This document shows, piece after piece, positions 26,282-36,795 of a DNA stretch of 64,000 bases. Position 1 is the stretch's first letter, and the number at the start of each line of letters is the position of its first letter. Source of the DNA: Hyphomicrobiales bacterium (GTDB lineage: Bacteria; Pseudomonadota; Alphaproteobacteria; Rhizobiales; Beijerinckiaceae). The DNA lies in the NCBI GenBank assembly GCA_027488155.1, contig JAIYCE010000059.1:1-64000 (forward strand), written 5' to 3'. The notes beneath the pieces were generated by a model, which did not search any database, was not told the origin of the DNA, and saw only the letters and a list, made by a program, of their open reading frames with translations. The translations under genes were made by a program, and so were the position numbers.

Positions 26282-27321
26282 GCGCGCGGCGGCTCTCCGC
26301 GACCTTGCGCCTCATAGGCCGTCACGATGCGGCGCACGAGATCGTGGCGCACGACATCGGCCTCAGCAAATGTGACGCGGCCAATCCCTTCCACGCCATT
26401 GAGCACCCGCACCGCCTCGACGAGACCGGATTTCTGCCCGGGCGGCAAATCGATTTGTGTCGGATCGCCCGTGACGATCATGCGTGAACCTTCACCCAAA
26501 CGTGTCAGAAACATCTTCATCTGCATCGATGTGGTGTTCTGCGCCTCGTCGAGCAAGACCATGGCATTTGTGAGCGTGCGTCCGCGCATGAAGGCAAGCG
26601 GCGCAATTTCGATCATCCCAGTCTGCAGGCCGCGCTCGACATGGCGCGCTTCCATGAAATCGTAAAGCGCGTCATAGATTGGGCGCAGATAGGGATCGAC
26701 TTTCTCGCGCATGTCTCCCGGTAGGAAGCCGAGACGCTCGCCCGCTTCCACCGCAGGGCGCGAGAGGATCAGGCGTTCGACGGCGCCCTGTTCGAGGAGT
26801 TGCACCGCATGGCCAACCGCCAGCCATGTCTTGCCTGTCCCGGCGGGCCCTTCGGCGAAAACAAGTTCATGCTTCTTCAAAAGCTTGAGATAGCGATGCT
26901 GCGCAGCATTGCGGGCGCGCACGCGGCGCTTGCGCGTGCCGACCTCATCGAAGCTCGTTACGACCTCCTCACCTTCTGGGAAGAGTGAACCTTGCATGAA
27001 TTGTTCTTCGATCATGCCATCAACATCGCCGGTCGAGATAGCACCCGCCTGCCGGACACGATCATAAAGGCCTTCGAGAATCCGGCGCGCCTGTTCTGTG
27101 ACGTCCGGCGCACCCTTGATCGTGACCTGATTGCCGTTGACATGGGCGGTCACGCCAATCCTACGCTCGAGATGCGCAAGGTTCTGATCGTAATGGCCGA
27201 AGACGAGACCCGCGAGCTTATTGTCGTCGAAGGAGAGTTTGATCTCGGCCGTTTCAGCGAGCCCTTCACGGGGCCGGACTTCGGTGCGGGTGAAGCGATT
27301 CAAACCGTCCTGCGCTTTCAA
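26278..27321 (-). CDS. PhoH-family ATPase (YbeZ type)
   Basis: A 347-aa predicted ATPase/helicase of the YbeZ branch, which works with YbeY in RNA metabolism. Walker A is GPAGTGKTWLA (about 155), Walker B LLDEAQNTTSMQM (about 255) and sensor GDPTQIDLP (about 288). An N-terminal KH-like region (about 30-95) is visible. I choose the TTG at 27321: aaggag lies 6 bases upstream, and the upstream ATG at 27387 would overlap miaB by 44 bases. Starts 22 bp after miaB. Confidence 0.93.
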   Translation of the reverse strand: MKAQDGLNRFTRTEVRPREGLAETAEIKLSFDDNKLAGLVFGHYDQNLAHLERRIGVTAHVNGNQVTIKGAPDVTEQARRILEGLYDRVRQAGAISTGDVDGMIEEQFMQGSLFPEGEEVVTSFDEVGTRKRRVRARNAAQHRYLKLLKKHELVFAEGPAGTGKTWLAVGHAVQLLEQGAVERLILSRPAVEAGERLGFLPGDMREKVDPYLRPIYDALYDFMEARHVERGLQTGMIEIAPLAFMRGRTLTNAMVLLDEAQNTTSMQMKMFLTRLGEGSRMIVTGDPTQIDLPPGQKSGLVEAVRVLNGVEGIGRVTFAEADVVRHDLVRRIVTAYEAQGRGEPPRA

Positions 27322-27343
27322 CGGGGGCTCCTTGCTGGGTGCT

Positions 27344-28720
27344 TCATGGAATTTGCGTGCTCCTGACCGGACCTGCAACCCGTCCATTCAGGCTGTTGGC
27401 TACGATCGAAATGATTTCCACCGGAACGATGTCACCTGTGTGAACCTCATGCTCGACCACAACGGGCTGGAGATAGGGCGATTTGCCGGTCCATTGACCG
27501 GGGTGACGCCCACGCTTCTCGATCAGCACGTCGACCGTCTTGCCGATCGTGGCGGCATTGAAAGCGGTTTGTTGCTCCATGATCAGGGCCTGCAACGCAT
27601 AAATCCGCTCGTTCTTGACACTCTCAGGGATTTGTTCGGTCAGTTCGGCGGCAGGCGTGCCGGGCCGTTCGCTATACTTGAACGAAAAGGCCGAGCCGAA
27701 GCCCACCTGACGGACCAGATCCATCGTGTCTTCAAAATCGTGATCCGTCTCGCCCGGGAAGCCGACGATAAAGTCCGACGACAGCGCAATATCGGGCCGC
27801 ACCGCACGAATGCGGTCGATCAGGCGCAGATAATCTTCGCGCGTGTGTTTGCGATTCATCGCATCCAGGATGCTATCGGAACCCGATTGCACCGGCAAAT
27901 GCAGATAAGGCATGAGCTGCGGCAGATCGCGATGGGCGGCAATCAGGCTGTCATCCATGTCGCGCGGATGGCTCGTGGTGTAGCGCAACCGTTCGAGCCC
28001 CGGGATCTCGGCCACAGCATAAAGCAGTTCACTGAGGGTCGAAGTCGATCCATCGCGGCCTTTGCCGTGCCAAGCATTCACATTCTGGCCGATCAGCGTG
28101 ACTTCGCGAATGCCAGCCTCGGCGAGATGGCGTGCCTCACGCAGGATTGCGTCCATGTCGCGCGACATTTCAGCACCGCGCGTATAAGGCACGACGCAGA
28201 AGGTGCAGAATTTGTCGCAGCCTTCCTGCACGGTGAGAAAGGCGGAAACGCCGCGCGCCAGCGTCTTTTTTGCGCTCGGCATCGGCAAAACGGAAAATTT
28301 GTCGTCAGCCGGAAACTCCGTATCGACAACGCCGCGGCGCGCTTCCGCGCGTTTCAACAGGTCGGGCAGCCGGTGATAATTCTGCGGTCCGACAACGAGA
28401 TCGACGGATGGCGCGCGGCGGGTGATTTCGACGCCTTCGGCTTGGGCGACGCACCCGGCGACAACGATCTTGGTGTCTCGACCCGCAGCATTGCGCTCCT
28501 TGCGGAGTTCCCGGACACGGCCCAGCTCCGAATAGACCTTTTCGACCGCCTTTTCGCGGATATGACAGGTGTTGAGGATGACGATATCGGCATCTTCCAT
28601 CGCCTGCGTCTCGACGAATCCTTCCGGAGCGAGAACGTCCGCCATGCGCTGGGCGTCATAGACGTTCATCTGGCAGCCATAGGATTTGACGAAGAGTTTT
28701 TTCGGGTCCGTCGCGGTCAT
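27344..28720 (-). CDS. miaB: tRNA-2-methylthio-N6-dimethylallyladenosine synthase
   Basis: A 458-aa radical-SAM methylthiotransferase acting on i6A37 of tRNAs. The N-terminal domain has three cluster cysteines ([24 protein letters not shown]), the radical-SAM loop is [12 protein letters not shown] (C-x3-C-x2-C) and a C-terminal TRAM domain (about 380-450) binds tRNA. All cluster ligands are present. The gap to plsC is 86 bp and carries no gene. Confidence 0.97.
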   Translation of the reverse strand: MTATDPKKLFVKSYGCQMNVYDAQRMADVLAPEGFVETQAMEDADIVILNTCHIREKAVEKVYSELGRVRELRKERNAAGRDTKIVVAGCVAQAEGVEITRRAPSVDLVVGPQNYHRLPDLLKRAEARRGVVDTEFPADDKFSVLPMPSAKKTLARGVSAFLTVQEGCDKFCTFCVVPYTRGAEMSRDMDAILREARHLAEAGIREVTLIGQNVNAWHGKGRDGSTSTLSELLYAVAEIPGLERLRYTTSHPRDMDDSLIAAHRDLPQLMPYLHLPVQSGSDSILDAMNRKHTREDYLRLIDRIRAVRPDIALSSDFIVGFPGETDHDFEDTMDLVRQVGFGSAFSFKYSERPGTPAAELTEQIPESVKNERIYALQALIMEQQTAFNAATIGKTVDVLIEKRGRHPGQWTGKSPYLQPVVVEHEVHTGDIVPVEIISIVANSLNGRVAGPVRSTQIP

Positions 28721-28806
28721 GGTTCAAGATCGGGCTGGGTTGCGGCCTGTTCTTATCCGCTCTTGGCGATCAAGAGAACCGATTTCGGAGAACCCGATCC
28801 GCTCAG

Positions 28807-29583
28807 TCAGGCGAGGCCCGCCCGCAGCGTATCGTAAGTGCGGGCAATCTCGGCCTCGAGATCGCGCGCTAACGCCTTGCGATCGACCTCGGGCGTGATC
28901 GCGACCGGTTCACCGAAGCGCAGTACGGCCCGAATGGGTGGGCCGGTGATGACATCGTTGAGATGGGGCAGGAGATCCATATCGCCGTGCCATGCAAGGT
29001 CAGGCCCGGGCAGCGGGCTCACGGCCCCCGCCCGACCGGGATAGGCAACAATGAGCGGCTGGACGCGGGCGGCGCCTTCCTCGGTAGCCACGCTTGTGGC
29101 AGCTCCTATGAGCGCCGAGCGGAAGGGCAGGACGCGATGGCCGTCCGACGTCGTCCCTTCTGCAAAGAGCACCAGCGGATCGCCTTGCGCGAGCCGTTTG
29201 GCCACTTGTGCATGAGCGTCGCGCGTGGCCGTGCGGCGCGTCCTATCGATGAAGACCGAGCGTTGCATCCGCGCGAAGGTTCCAATCACAGGCCAAGTGC
29301 CGACTTCCGCCTTAGCGATGAAGCTCACTGGAAAGGCCGCGCCGATGACGACGATATCGAGCCACGACAGATGGTTCGACACAAGCAGCAAAGGCCGATC
29401 CGGTGCAGGCGTACCTTCGATATGAACGCGCACGCGCAGCAGTTTCAAAACGAGTCGATGAAACCAGAGCGGCATTTTGTGTGCGATACGCCAATCATAT
29501 TTCAAAGCAAGCGCCTGCACCGCCATCATGGGCGGCGTCACTTGCGCGAGCACCGCCAGCACGAGAGAAACACGCCAGCGCAT
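28807..29583 (-). CDS. plsC: 1-acyl-sn-glycerol-3-phosphate acyltransferase (PlsC family)
   Basis: A 258-aa membrane-bound acyltransferase in phospholipid synthesis. Catalytic motif NHLSWLD (H-x4-D, about 68), glycerol-phosphate site FIDRTRR (about 110) and FAEGTTSDG (about 140) are all present; one N-terminal membrane helix (about 5-25) is likely. It may act on lysophosphatidate or on lyso-ornithine lipid; the sequence does not decide. Starts 3 bp after rimI. Confidence 0.9.
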   Translation of the reverse strand: MRWRVSLVLAVLAQVTPPMMAVQALALKYDWRIAHKMPLWFHRLVLKLLRVRVHIEGTPAPDRPLLLVSNHLSWLDIVVIGAAFPVSFIAKAEVGTWPVIGTFARMQRSVFIDRTRRTATRDAHAQVAKRLAQGDPLVLFAEGTTSDGHRVLPFRSALIGAATSVATEEGAARVQPLIVAYPGRAGAVSPLPGPDLAWHGDMDLLPHLNDVITGPPIRAVLRFGEPVAITPEVDRKALARDLEAEIARTYDTLRAGLA

Positions 29584-29586
29584 GGA

Positions 29587-30075
29587 TCAAAAATTCCGGC
29601 GCATGACAATGGCTTCCGCCGTACTCCCATCGGCCTTGCGATAATAAGCAGGGCGGCGGCCCACTTCCTCGAAACCGAAATGGCGATAGAGTTTCAGCGC
29701 CGGCAGATTTTCCGCCTCGACTTCGAGAAAGAGCGAACGGACGCGTTCGACGCCAAGGCCTGCGATGCCGCGCGCCAGCATCGCCTTGGCGATGCCACGT
29801 TCGCGCGCATGGCGCGCCACAGCGATGGAGAGGATTTCCGCCTCATCAGCCGCAATGCGACACAAGAGAAATCCGCAGAGATTTTTTTCGCCCGGCAATT
29901 GCGCGCCGACGCCGTAGCAGGTCGCGTCCGCGATCAGATTTTCGCATTCGGGCACTGACCAGCCACGATCGAAATTGTCGCCATGGAGAAAAGCGACATC
30001 GTCTGCATCGGCCGGTTTCAGCCTAGCAATGACGGGCCGCTTCGAACGGCCGAACAGGCGGGCGAACAATCCCAT
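29587..30075 (-). CDS. rimI: GNAT acetyltransferase, RimI-like
   Basis: A 162-aa N-acetyltransferase, probably acetylating ribosomal protein S18 or other N-termini. The acetyl-CoA binding motif ARHARERGIAKAML (R-x2-x-G-x-A, about 90-103) and the C-terminal LEVEAENLPALKLYRHFGFEEVG-type segment (shortened here to its key residues N, Y and G-F) are clear. The ATG at 30075 lies 1 base after the tsaB stop, the usual tsaB-rimI pairing. The upstream open frame overlaps tsaB and is not family-like. Confidence 0.92.
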   Translation of the reverse strand: MGLFARLFGRSKRPVIARLKPADADDVAFLHGDNFDRGWSVPECENLIADATCYGVGAQLPGEKNLCGFLLCRIAADEAEILSIAVARHARERGIAKAMLARGIAGLGVERVRSLFLEVEAENLPALKLYRHFGFEEVGRRPAYYRKADGSTAEAIVMRRNF

Positions 30076-30076
30076 A

Positions 30077-30787
30077 TCACGTCTCTTGCTCCGCGCGCGC
30101 GATCCGCGCATGGGCCTGCGGCTTGGCATCGGGCGCGCGCAAATAATAAGGACGTGGCGGTGCGCTCGCCGGATCGGCAACGAGACCCAGACGTGCGACA
30201 TAGACGATGTCAGGATAGGGCGCTGGGTCGGACGCAATCACGTTGAGACCGAAGGCGCGTGCATCCTGCGCAAAAATCTCGGCACCGGTTCCCACAACAC
30301 GGATCGACGCCTGCCCTAGCATACGCACCGCCTCGCGCACCGGCGCAATCCGCGGCGTGATCAACGTCATGCTGCGCGGGGCCACCGCTTGCACATAAAC
30401 CTGCCCATGCCGCGCATCAATGGCGGCAACGCAAACCGAGGCATCCTGCAACATGATTAAGGGCGCAGCATAGGCGGCTAGTGTGGTCACGCCCACGCAA
30501 GGTACGTTGGCGGCCAATGCAATCGCGCGCGCGGCCGAAATTCCAACACGCAGACCCGTGAAGCTGCCGGGCCCAACGGTGACGGCGATGCGATCGAGCG
30601 AAGCGAAGCCACCCTCCACTTGTGCCATCACGCGTTCGATGAGCGGCAACAGCGCCTCGGCATGGCCGCGCTCGATCGGCAGCGTTTCCATGGCAAGAGG
30701 CTCCGTCGCGCCCGTATCGAGCACGCAGGCAGAACAACCGTTCAGCGCCGTATCAATCGCAAGACAACGCAAGCGCGAATCCTCCAT
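30077..30787 (-). CDS. tsaB: tRNA threonylcarbamoyladenosine synthesis protein TsaB
   Basis: A 236-aa ASKHA-fold partner of TsaD and TsaE in making t6A37. The nucleotide-fold start LAIDTALNGCSA and the family block VTVGPGSFTGLRVGISAARAIA (about 70-90, GPGSFTGLR key) are present. Followed directly by rimI. tsaD and tsaE are not in this window. Confidence 0.95.
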   Translation of the reverse strand: MEDSRLRCLAIDTALNGCSACVLDTGATEPLAMETLPIERGHAEALLPLIERVMAQVEGGFASLDRIAVTVGPGSFTGLRVGISAARAIALAANVPCVGVTTLAAYAAPLIMLQDASVCVAAIDARHGQVYVQAVAPRSMTLITPRIAPVREAVRMLGQASIRVVGTGAEIFAQDARAFGLNVIASDPAPYPDIVYVARLGLVADPASAPPRPYYLRAPDAKPQAHARIARAEQET

Positions 30788-30882
30788 CCGCTTCGTCTAG
30801 CGCATTTGGCATGGCCAATCCACTCGGAGCCCGCCAAGGACGGGGGCGCACTTCATACACTTATGGACGCGCGCCGTCGTCT

Positions 30883-31476
30883 TCAAACGATTTTAGCGAC
30901 ATCCGCAAAAGCATGGCGCGGCGAGCGCGGGAACATTCCCTTCGGATCGCCATGGCCGATATTGCAGAGGAAATTCGCCTTCACATGGCCGTCAGGGAAG
31001 AAGGCCTTTTCCACCGCCGATTTGTCGAAGCCCGACATCGGCCCGCAATCGAGCCCAAGCGCGCGGGCGGCAAGAATGAGATAGCCGCCTTGCATTGAAG
31101 AATTCCGGAACGCAGTTTCCTCGATGAAATCGGGCTTACCATCGAACCAGCTCTTGGCATCGGCATGCGGGAAGAGCTTCGGCAGATGGTGATGGAACTG
31201 CGTATCGTAGCCGATGATGGCTGTGACAGGGGCTGCCATCGTCTTATCGACATTGCCGGGCGAGAGTGCCGGACGCAGCTTTTCCTTCGCCTCTTTCGAG
31301 CGGACAAAAACGATGCGCGCGGGCAACGCATTCACGCTCGTCGGGCAGAGCTGCATCAGTTCGACAAGGCGTTCTAGTTCGCCATCGCTGACGGGCCTGT
31401 CCATCCAAGCATTCTGCGTGCGGGCATCGAGAAACAATTGACGCAAAGCGTCATCCGACAAGGGCGTATCAAACAT
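30883..31476 (-). CDS. Nitroreductase family protein, malonic semialdehyde reductase (RutE)-like
   Basis: A 197-aa flavoprotein of the nitroreductase superfamily, closest in style to RutE/HadB, which reduce malonic semialdehyde. Visible: [15 protein letters not shown] near the N-terminus (FMN site), [16 protein letters not shown] and [16 protein letters not shown]. The ATG at 31476 gives the family's usual length; an extension to 31521 overlaps nfu and is not family-like. No rut genes are nearby, so the substrate may be another aldehyde or a nitro compound. Confidence 0.85.
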   Translation of the reverse strand: MFDTPLSDDALRQLFLDARTQNAWMDRPVSDGELERLVELMQLCPTSVNALPARIVFVRSKEAKEKLRPALSPGNVDKTMAAPVTAIIGYDTQFHHHLPKLFPHADAKSWFDGKPDFIEETAFRNSSMQGGYLILAARALGLDCGPMSGFDKSAVEKAFFPDGHVKANFLCNIGHGDPKGMFPRSPRHAFADVAKIV

Positions 31477-31517
31477 GAAATCAATTCCAGAGCTGGAAAG
31501 AGGCAGGCGATGCGCGA

Positions 31518-32078
31518 TCACATCGCCTGAACTTCGCGCACATCCGGCAGGAAGTGGCGGAGAAGATTTTGAATGCCATGCTTGAGCGTGGCCGTAGAAG
31601 ACGGGCAGCCGGAGCAGGACCCCTTCATCGCCAGATAGACGATGCCGTCCTTGAAGCCGCGGAAGGTGATGTCGCCGCCATCGCCCGCCACTGCAGGGCG
31701 AATACGCGTTTCGAGCAGCTCCTTGATCGTGGCGACGGTTGCGCTGTCCTTATCGTCGAAGAATTCCTCTTCGTCAGCGGATGCGGCATCGGCCTCGCCT
31801 TCGAGGATCGGATCGCCCGAGAGGTAATGCTCCATGATCGCCCCGAGAATGGCGGGCTTCATGTGCTGCCATTCGCCCTCATCCTTCGTGACGGAGACGA
31901 AATCGGAGCCGAAAAACACGCCAGTGACACCGGGCACCGCATAGAGGCGGCGCGCCAGAGGCGAACGTTCGGCGGCGCGGGGATCGCGAATGTCGAGCGT
32001 GCCATCGGCCATGACGGTGCGGCCGGGCAGGAATTTCAGCGTGGCGGGATTGGGGGTGGCTTCGGTCTGGATAAACAT
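31518..32078 (-). CDS. NifU-family iron-sulfur scaffold (Nfu)
   Basis: A 186-aa Fe-S carrier. Residues 1-88 are an Nfu_N domain ([18 protein letters not shown]), then an acidic linker, then the NifU C-terminal domain (about 110-180) with the cluster motif CSGCPSS (C-x2-C). It delivers [4Fe-4S] clusters to target enzymes; MiaB in the same gene run is a plausible client, which is inference. First gene of the nfu-to-lnt minus-strand series. Confidence 0.95.
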   Translation of the reverse strand: MFIQTEATPNPATLKFLPGRTVMADGTLDIRDPRAAERSPLARRLYAVPGVTGVFFGSDFVSVTKDEGEWQHMKPAILGAIMEHYLSGDPILEGEADAASADEEEFFDDKDSATVATIKELLETRIRPAVAGDGGDITFRGFKDGIVYLAMKGSCSGCPSSTATLKHGIQNLLRHFLPDVREVQAM

Positions 32079-32289
32079 GGCTCTCTCGGCTCCTCATGAC
32101 CGGTTCAAGGCCGGTTGAGATATCTCCTTATGTGTGGCGGGAAGCCGGAAAGATCAATGGAAAAAGGGCATGACCCTTCAAAACCGGGCTTGCCAGAACC
32201 GCACATGACAGACGCGCCTTTGGCGACGGCATCTATCTGGGTACGGGCTAGGACCGCCGGGACGTGGCGGGTTTCGGGACAACCAAGCG

Positions 32290-34206
32290 CTATCGGCGCG
32301 GCGCGGCCTCGGTATAGGGCGAATGCGGCATGGCCTTGCGGCGAAACTGGTCCGGATGGGCCTTGCCTGCTTGTTTAGCTCGCCGGGACATCGCGATATC
32401 CGGTGCGATGGCGGGGCTGGCACCGTGCGGTGTCTTGTTCCAGCGGAAGGGATGGCAGACAAGCTCCCAAAGTGCGAGCCATGCGCACGCACTCATCAGC
32501 AAAACATAAAGCGGCGAGCCGATCATCGCGTACCAACGCGCACGGCGCGAGAGATGAGGCTCAGCACTGACAAGCAGCGCCGCCAGCGCCGTTATGCCCG
32601 CCAGCGCCAAAGCAGAGCCGAATGCGATCATGCTTTCATGCACCGGGCTCGTGAATTCGCCATTCCATCCTACCACCAGCGCAAGCGCAAAAAGTGGCGT
32701 CAGCAAAGCGGCGATCGGGGTGCCAATAAGGTGGTGCAGCATCGCCAGCTTTTGAAACATGTTCAGCCCGTGCCAGCGTGGACCAGCCGCGCGCAGATGA
32801 ACGAGTGCGGTTTGCATCCAGCCTTTGATCCAGCGCACGCGCTGTTGCCGCCAGATTTTGTAATTGTTCGGCGCTTCTTCCCAAGTCCGCGACGGCAGAT
32901 AGGCAATGCTATAGCCGTGCCAAGCAAGACGCAGACCGAGATCGGCATCTTCGGTGACGTTCCACGCATCCCAACCGTGTAAGGCTAGCAAGGTCGCGCG
33001 GCGAAAATGATTTGACGTGCCACCTAGCGCAACCGGAAGATTGAACGCGCACAGAGACGGCACAATCAACTGAAATAAAATCGCATATTCAAGCGCGAAC
33101 CCGCGCGTGAAAAAATTTTCATCGGCTTTTTCGATGGTCAGTTCGGCTTGCAGGCAGGCCACATCGTCAGGCAGAACCCGAAAAAGCGCTGCAGCCTTGG
33201 CAAGTTGATCAGGATCGGGCCGATCTTCCGCATCATAGATGGCAACGTATTCGCCACGGCATTCGTTCAGCCCGATATTGAGTGCACGCGGCTTGGTACG
33301 CGGCGCACCATCAGGACAGACTAAGACCCTCATGAAGGGCGGCAGGCTGAAGCGATTAAGTGCCTTGCGCGTGATCTCATCCTGCACCTCGACGAGAAAC
33401 ATGATTTCAAGTTTTTCTGGCGGATAGTCCAACCGCGCGAGTGCCTCGACCAAAGCGCCGATGACCTCGTCTTCGCGATACAGCGGAACGAGCACCGAAT
33501 AAAATGGCAAATCTCCCGGCGCGAGCAGCGGGGCCGGCTGGGCGCTCGGAGAAAGGCGTTTGGCGGCCACCGCCACAATCCTCTGGGCGATCGTCCAAAT
33601 GAAAAGCATGAAGAGCGGCACAGTGACCGGCAGCGACAAGATCGGCTCGCAAAACATGATTGCGATTAATGCCAGCAACCATGCCGCAACAACGAAGCCT
33701 GAGGCGCTCCCATCACGATGAGCGGTTTCGTGCGGCGCAAGCAGACCGAGTTCACCGGCAGCAGCAAGCGCCTGCGCATGACACAAGGCAATGCGCTGGC
33801 TTTCGCGCAGAATGGTCGGCGTTGTGAGCAGGCTGAAGGCAGGACGCGATGCAAGAAAGCGATTGAGCGCATCACCCTGCGGCGCGGCGATGAGGCGACC
33901 GCGGTCGTCACGCGTCAAGCCGGCTTCGTTGGCGTAAGGGGAGACGAAGTGCCTGTCGATCGGGAAAGGATGGCGTATGAAGCCAATCCCGAGCGCGCGA
34001 GCCAAACCGGCATAAAAGGCGTCTTCCGTCACCAGCCCCCATGCGATTGCCACCGCTTCCGGACCCGTCTTCAACGCCGTGGCCCGGGCCGCGATATTGG
34101 CGCATTGGCGCGATGTGAGACCCAGACGGCGGAGTACGCCGAGTGCTGAAACAGGCACACTCGCGGTTTGTGACGGAATTGGAGGCAGAAAGGCAGCGCG
34201 CGGCAT
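32290..34206 (-). CDS. Membrane glycosyltransferase, family 2 (cellulose-synthase-like)
   Basis: A 638-aa inner-membrane processive-type glycosyltransferase. Residues about 20-165 form an N-terminal cytoplasmic domain resembling the MshEN/GspE-N fold by eye. Two membrane helices follow (about 170-215). The GT-A domain (about 235-490) has IYDAEDRPD (D-x-D), TEDADLG and QQRVRWIKG, the last being the Q-x2-R-W motif of beta-glycan synthases. Three to four helices close the protein (about 510-600). The polymer made is unknown. Minus strand, divergent from lysK over 173 bp. If the N-terminal domain binds a nucleotide second messenger, polymerisation could be controlled by it. Confidence 0.88.
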   Translation of the reverse strand: MPRAAFLPPIPSQTASVPVSALGVLRRLGLTSRQCANIAARATALKTGPEAVAIAWGLVTEDAFYAGLARALGIGFIRHPFPIDRHFVSPYANEAGLTRDDRGRLIAAPQGDALNRFLASRPAFSLLTTPTILRESQRIALCHAQALAAAGELGLLAPHETAHRDGSASGFVVAAWLLALIAIMFCEPILSLPVTVPLFMLFIWTIAQRIVAVAAKRLSPSAQPAPLLAPGDLPFYSVLVPLYREDEVIGALVEALARLDYPPEKLEIMFLVEVQDEITRKALNRFSLPPFMRVLVCPDGAPRTKPRALNIGLNECRGEYVAIYDAEDRPDPDQLAKAAALFRVLPDDVACLQAELTIEKADENFFTRGFALEYAILFQLIVPSLCAFNLPVALGGTSNHFRRATLLALHGWDAWNVTEDADLGLRLAWHGYSIAYLPSRTWEEAPNNYKIWRQQRVRWIKGWMQTALVHLRAAGPRWHGLNMFQKLAMLHHLIGTPIAALLTPLFALALVVGWNGEFTSPVHESMIAFGSALALAGITALAALLVSAEPHLSRRARWYAMIGSPLYVLLMSACAWLALWELVCHPFRWNKTPHGASPAIAPDIAMSRRAKQAGKAHPDQFRRKAMPHSPYTEAAPRR

Positions 34207-34379
34207 AATCGCACTCTGGCGAGCGGAGTGGCCGCGATCTGTCCTGTTGATGAGTACCCCCCATATCGCCCCGCCGGATTGGACGGGCAGTGCACGCTTG
34301 GGGTATGTCCCGCGCCTTGAGCCGGGCGGCCGCTGTCTCTATTGTCCGGCGCTCCCTGTCCGATCCGTATTGAAAGTTT

Positions 34380-36074
34380 ATGCCCGTGACCGACCCTGCT
34401 CTCCGCGAAGCCGCCCTCCAGTCTCCCGCCTGGCCCTTCGAGGAAGCGAAGAAACTCGTCGCGCGGGCGGAGAAGCTAGGCAAATCGGAGATTATCTTCG
34501 AAACGGGCTATGGCCCATCGGGTCTGCCGCATATCGGCACGTTCGGCGAGGTGGCGCGCACCACCATGGTGCGTCAAGCCTTCCGCCTCCTAACAGGCGA
34601 CACGATCAAGACCCGTCTGATCGCCTTCTCCGACGATATGGATGGGTTGCGCAAAGTGCCGGACAATGTGCCGAAACAGGACGAGATGCGGCTCGCGCTC
34701 AATCTGCCGCTGACGAAAGTGCCCGATCCGTTCGGCACGCATCCCTCCTTCGGCGAGCATAACAATGCGCGCCTGCGCGCCTTCCTCGACGCGTTCAACT
34801 TTGAATATGAATTCCTCTCGGCAACCCAATGCTACAAGGATGGCCGCTTCGACCAAACCTTGCTGCTGATGCTCGACCGCTATGACGCGATCATGGAGAT
34901 CATGCTGCCGTCGCTGCGGGCCGAACGTGCACAAAGCTATTCGCCCTTCCTGCCGATCCATCCTGTCACCGGCCATGTCATGCAGGTGCCGATCGATGAA
35001 GTGCTGACAGCGAAAGGCGCTGTCGTGTGGCGCGATCCCGCCACAGGAGAGCGCTACGAAACCTTGGTGACCGGCGGCCATTGCAAGCTGCAATGGAAGC
35101 CCGATTGGGCGATGCGCTGGACGGCGATGGGTATCGATTATGAAATGGCCGGCAAGGATCTGATCGATTCGGTGAAGCTTTCTTCGGAAATCTGTCGTGC
35201 GCTTGGCGGCACGCCGCCGGATGGATTCAATTACGAACTCTTCCTCGACGAAGAGGGCAAGAAGATTTCCAAATCGAAGGGCAATGGGCTGACGATCGAG
35301 GATTGGCTGGGCTATGCCAGCCCGGAAAGCCTCTCGCTGTTCATGTATTCGAAGCCGCGCGAAGCCAAGCGCCTGCATTTCGATGTCATTCCGCGCAATG
35401 TCGACGATTATCTAACCTTCCTAGAGAAGTACCCCAACCAAGCGCCGCGCGAGCGCTTGATGAATCCTGTCTGGCACATTCATAGCGGCCATCCGCCCGC
35501 GGCTGAACAATTGGCGAATGCCGCCGGGCAGGGATCGACCGTGTCTTTCGGCATGTTGCTCAATCTCGTTGCGGTTGCCAATACCGAAGACAAGAATGTT
35601 CTCTGGGCTTTTCTGCGCCGCTATGCGCCGGATGCGTCGCCAGACAAATATCCGCGTCTCGACAAGCTCGTCGGCTACGCCGTCAATTATTTCCGCGATT
35701 TCGTGCGGCCGTCGAAAGTATACGAAACGCCTGACGATCAGGCGCGCGCCGCGCTTCAGGATTTGTCCGAGACGCTCGCCGCCCATGCGGGATCGACCGA
35801 TCCGGAAGCGCTGCAGGGCGTCGTCTATGAAGTGGGCCGCCGCCATTATCCGGATCTCTCCGGCAAATCGAAAAGTCCGGATGGGCGGCCCGGCGTTTCG
35901 CAGCAATGGTTCACAACGATCTATAAAATCTTGCTCGGGCAGGAGCGTGGACCGCGCTTCGGTTCCTTCGTGGCGCTTTATGGCGTCAACGAAACGCGTG
36001 CCTTGATCGAAAAAGCGTTATCGGGCGAACTTGCGGGTGAACACGAATCGTTTCTCGCAAGCCGTAAGGCTTAA
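34380..36074 (+). CDS. lysK: Lysyl-tRNA synthetase, class I
   Basis: A 564-aa aminoacyl-tRNA synthetase of class I (archaeal type), which replaces the class II enzyme in many alphaproteobacteria. The HIGH-like motif is PHIGTFGE (about 51) and KMSKS-like motif is KISKSKG (about 298). The Rossmann domain and a C-terminal anticodon-binding region are of normal length. The start codon is close to the 34380 ATG in gaaagtttatg. It is followed after 51 bp by a LysE exporter on the same strand. Confidence 0.97.
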   Translation: MPVTDPALREAALQSPAWPFEEAKKLVARAEKLGKSEIIFETGYGPSGLPHIGTFGEVARTTMVRQAFRLLTGDTIKTRLIAFSDDMDGLRKVPDNVPKQDEMRLALNLPLTKVPDPFGTHPSFGEHNNARLRAFLDAFNFEYEFLSATQCYKDGRFDQTLLLMLDRYDAIMEIMLPSLRAERAQSYSPFLPIHPVTGHVMQVPIDEVLTAKGAVVWRDPATGERYETLVTGGHCKLQWKPDWAMRWTAMGIDYEMAGKDLIDSVKLSSEICRALGGTPPDGFNYELFLDEEGKKISKSKGNGLTIEDWLGYASPESLSLFMYSKPREAKRLHFDVIPRNVDDYLTFLEKYPNQAPRERLMNPVWHIHSGHPPAAEQLANAAGQGSTVSFGMLLNLVAVANTEDKNVLWAFLRRYAPDASPDKYPRLDKLVGYAVNYFRDFVRPSKVYETPDDQARAALQDLSETLAAHAGSTDPEALQGVVYEVGRRHYPDLSGKSKSPDGRPGVSQQWFTTIYKILLGQERGPRFGSFVALYGVNETRALIEKALSGELAGEHESFLASRKA

Positions 36075-36125
36075 GTTAAACCGCGGAATAGTACCGACGC
36101 GCGCCGCTGTGAATGCGCGTCGGTA

Positions 36126-36791
36126 ATGACTGGCACAGATGAATTGACCATGTGGACGTTGTATCTCGCGACATGGGGCGGTTTGATCTTGGCGCAGATT
36201 GCACCGGGTCCGAATTTCATTGCCGTGTCCGGAGCCGCGCTCGGGCGCGGATTTAAGCCAGCCTTTTTCATGACCTGCGGCGTTGCGACGGCGACGTTTG
36301 TATGGGGCGCGGCAACAGCGCTTGGCCTTGCGTCATTGGTTGCTTTGTATCCCGGTACGTTGACGCTTTTGCGTATCATCGGCGGCGGCTACCTCACATT
36401 CATGGGCTACAAGGGCTTGCGCTCCGCTTTGCGCGCGAGCGGGCCCAGCATTGCGCCCAGCGCGCTCGCTCTGACGCCTGCCGCCGCGTGGCGGCGCGGA
36501 TTTCTCATCAACATGACGAATCCGAAATCCGCATTGACTTGGGGCGCGATCACATCGTTTCTGCTTGGGTCTGGTTTTTCGTCAATCCATGCGTTCGGCA
36601 TGGCACCGCTCGGTGCAATCTCCGCGCTTGGTGTTTACATCACCTATTCATTCCTGTTTTCGCGCGGATTGGCACGCCAGCTTTATGGGCGCTTCACACG
36701 CATTGTGGATGGACTTTTTGGCCTCGCTTTCGCAATTTTTGGATGCAAATTGCTAAAGGATGGCATTGAAGAATTCGTCCGTCGTGCATGA
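36126..36791 (+). CDS. LysE-family amino acid exporter
   Basis: A 221-aa membrane protein with about six helices. The family signature is GGLILAQIAPGPNFIAV near residue 18-35 (G-P-N with P), followed by MTCGVATATFVWGAATALGLA and the later NMTNPKSALTWGAITSFL. LysE/RhtB proteins export lysine, arginine, homoserine or other amino acids. Adjacency to lysK suggests lysine, but the family is broad, so this is only a hint. It ends 4 bp from the convergent ynfA. Confidence 0.9.
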   Translation: MTGTDELTMWTLYLATWGGLILAQIAPGPNFIAVSGAALGRGFKPAFFMTCGVATATFVWGAATALGLASLVALYPGTLTLLRIIGGGYLTFMGYKGLRSALRASGPSIAPSALALTPAAAWRRGFLINMTNPKSALTWGAITSFLLGSGFSSIHAFGMAPLGAISALGVYITYSFLFSRGLARQLYGRFTRIVDGLFGLAFAIFGCKLLKDGIEEFVRRA

Positions 36792-36795
36792 GTAG

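Noticed and set aside
27221..28837. 538-codon open frame opposite miaB
   Set aside because: Overlaps miaB along its full length; composition is that of a reversed coding frame.
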